Source: JBQCHF01 sp051953655 (GTDB lineage Bacteria; Actinomycetota; Actinomycetes; Motilibacterales; Motilibacteraceae). Taken from it: a DNA stretch of 22,157 nucleotides. Below, in pieces: positions 21,840-22,157 of this stretch. Every line of letters begins with the position of its first letter. Position 1 is the stretch's first letter. The position numbers and the translations under genes were made by a program. The notes below the pieces were generated by a model. The model was given only the letters and a program-made list of their open reading frames with translations. It was not told the DNA's origin and did not search any database. Location of the stretch: assembly GCA_051953655.1 (NCBI GenBank), contig JBQCIO010000212.1, forward strand, positions 1-22,157. The letters are read 5' to 3'.

Positions 21840-22157
21840 TCAGTCCTCCACGACGACCTGCAGCGTCCGCAGCCCGGGGTCGGCCGCGTAGGCGATGCGG
21901 TTGCCGGCCGCGAGCGCCGCGTCCAGGGCGCGCAGGGTCTGCTCGGTCACCTCCTCGCCGGGCACCAGCAGCGGGACCCCCGGCGGGTAGGGCGCGACCA
22001 GCTCGGCGCTCACCCGGCCGACGGCCTCCTCCCGCGGCACCGAGGTGTGGGCCGCACCGAAGGCCTGCCGCGGGGTGAGGCGCTGCGGCGGCAGGTCGGC
22101 GCCGGGCAGCACCACCGGCCGGGCCGGCCCGGCCGGCTCCGCGAGCGAGGCGAGCAC
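21840..22157 (-). CDS. Orn/Lys/Arg decarboxylase (group III PLP type), C-terminal fragment
   Basis: The last 105 residues of a minus-strand gene that runs off the right edge. LTPRQAFGAAHTSVPREEAV, followed by GRVSAELVAPYPPGVPLLVP and GEEVTEQTLRALDAAL, is the C-terminal domain of the ornithine/lysine/arginine decarboxylase family; the segment APYPPGVPLLVPGE is especially typical. The PLP-binding lysine lies outside the window, so amino acid preference and activity cannot be judged. Confidence 0.88.
   Translation of the reverse strand: MLASLAEPAGPARPVVLPGADLPPQRLTPRQAFGAAHTSVPREEAVGRVSAELVAPYPPGVPLLVPGEEVTEQTLRALDAALAAGNRIAYAADPGLRTLQVVVED

Noticed and set aside
1..22157. CRISPR array, tRNA/rRNA genes, insertion sequences, attachment sites
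   Set aside because: No spaced repeat series, cloverleaf-like or rRNA segment, transposase motif or flanking terminal repeats were seen.

Overview
The window is uniformly GC-rich, with strong G/C third-position bias, many GTG starts, several leaderless-looking promoters and frequent 4-base stop/start overlaps. This fits a high-GC actinobacterium. The gene content (3,4-PCD pathway, actinobacterial-type SthA, SGNH esterase, F420-type LLM relic) would suit soil or rock Actinomycetota such as Geodermatophilaceae, but the genus is inference only. No tRNA, rRNA, CRISPR array, transposase or phage gene was seen.

Left edge (1-2325): the tail of an ArsC-type arsenate reductase, then on the minus strand a secreted three-disulfide SGNH esterase and an IclR-family regulator of the PcaR/PcaU/PobR type.

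Core (2326-9201): a divergent regulatory region holds a perfect palindrome plus a third half-site directly in front of a good sigma-70-type promoter. It drives a tightly coupled operon for 4-hydroxybenzoate degradation through protocatechuate: pobA, pcaH, pcaG, pcaB, a 23-codon mini-ORF, pcaF, pcaI, pcaJ. Every junction is a 4-base ATGA or GTGA overlap, and the mini-ORF fills what would be the only gap. The operon lacks pcaC and pcaD (or fused pcaL). A PcaL-like fusion does occur at 19841-20827, but its hydrolase half has lost the visible catalytic triad while its decarboxylase half looks intact.

Middle (9207-14690): an MFS exporter lies divergent from a fused regulator, an HxlR-type winged helix joined to a one-cysteine peroxiredoxin-like domain. 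A 15-bp palindrome sits over the exporter start codon. This pair is the most unusual unit here, a possible one-protein peroxide or electrophile switch. It is followed by a roughly 550-base region without a recognisable gene, a soluble transhydrogenase (SthA), a short-chain dehydrogenase and a convergent small cupin protein.

Right part (14691-22157): an orphan SdhB-type iron-sulfur protein; a frameshifted LLM-class oxidoreductase pseudogene; an operon of XRE-cupin regulator, PaiB-like protein and RhtA/EamA exporter with nested AGTGCA operators over a leaderless promoter; a YkvA/DUF1232 membrane protein; a tiny SHOCT protein; an EthD-like protein ended by a strong hairpin; the PcaL-like fusion with a PiT-type phosphate permease; and the C-terminal end of an Orn/Lys/Arg decarboxylase running off the edge.
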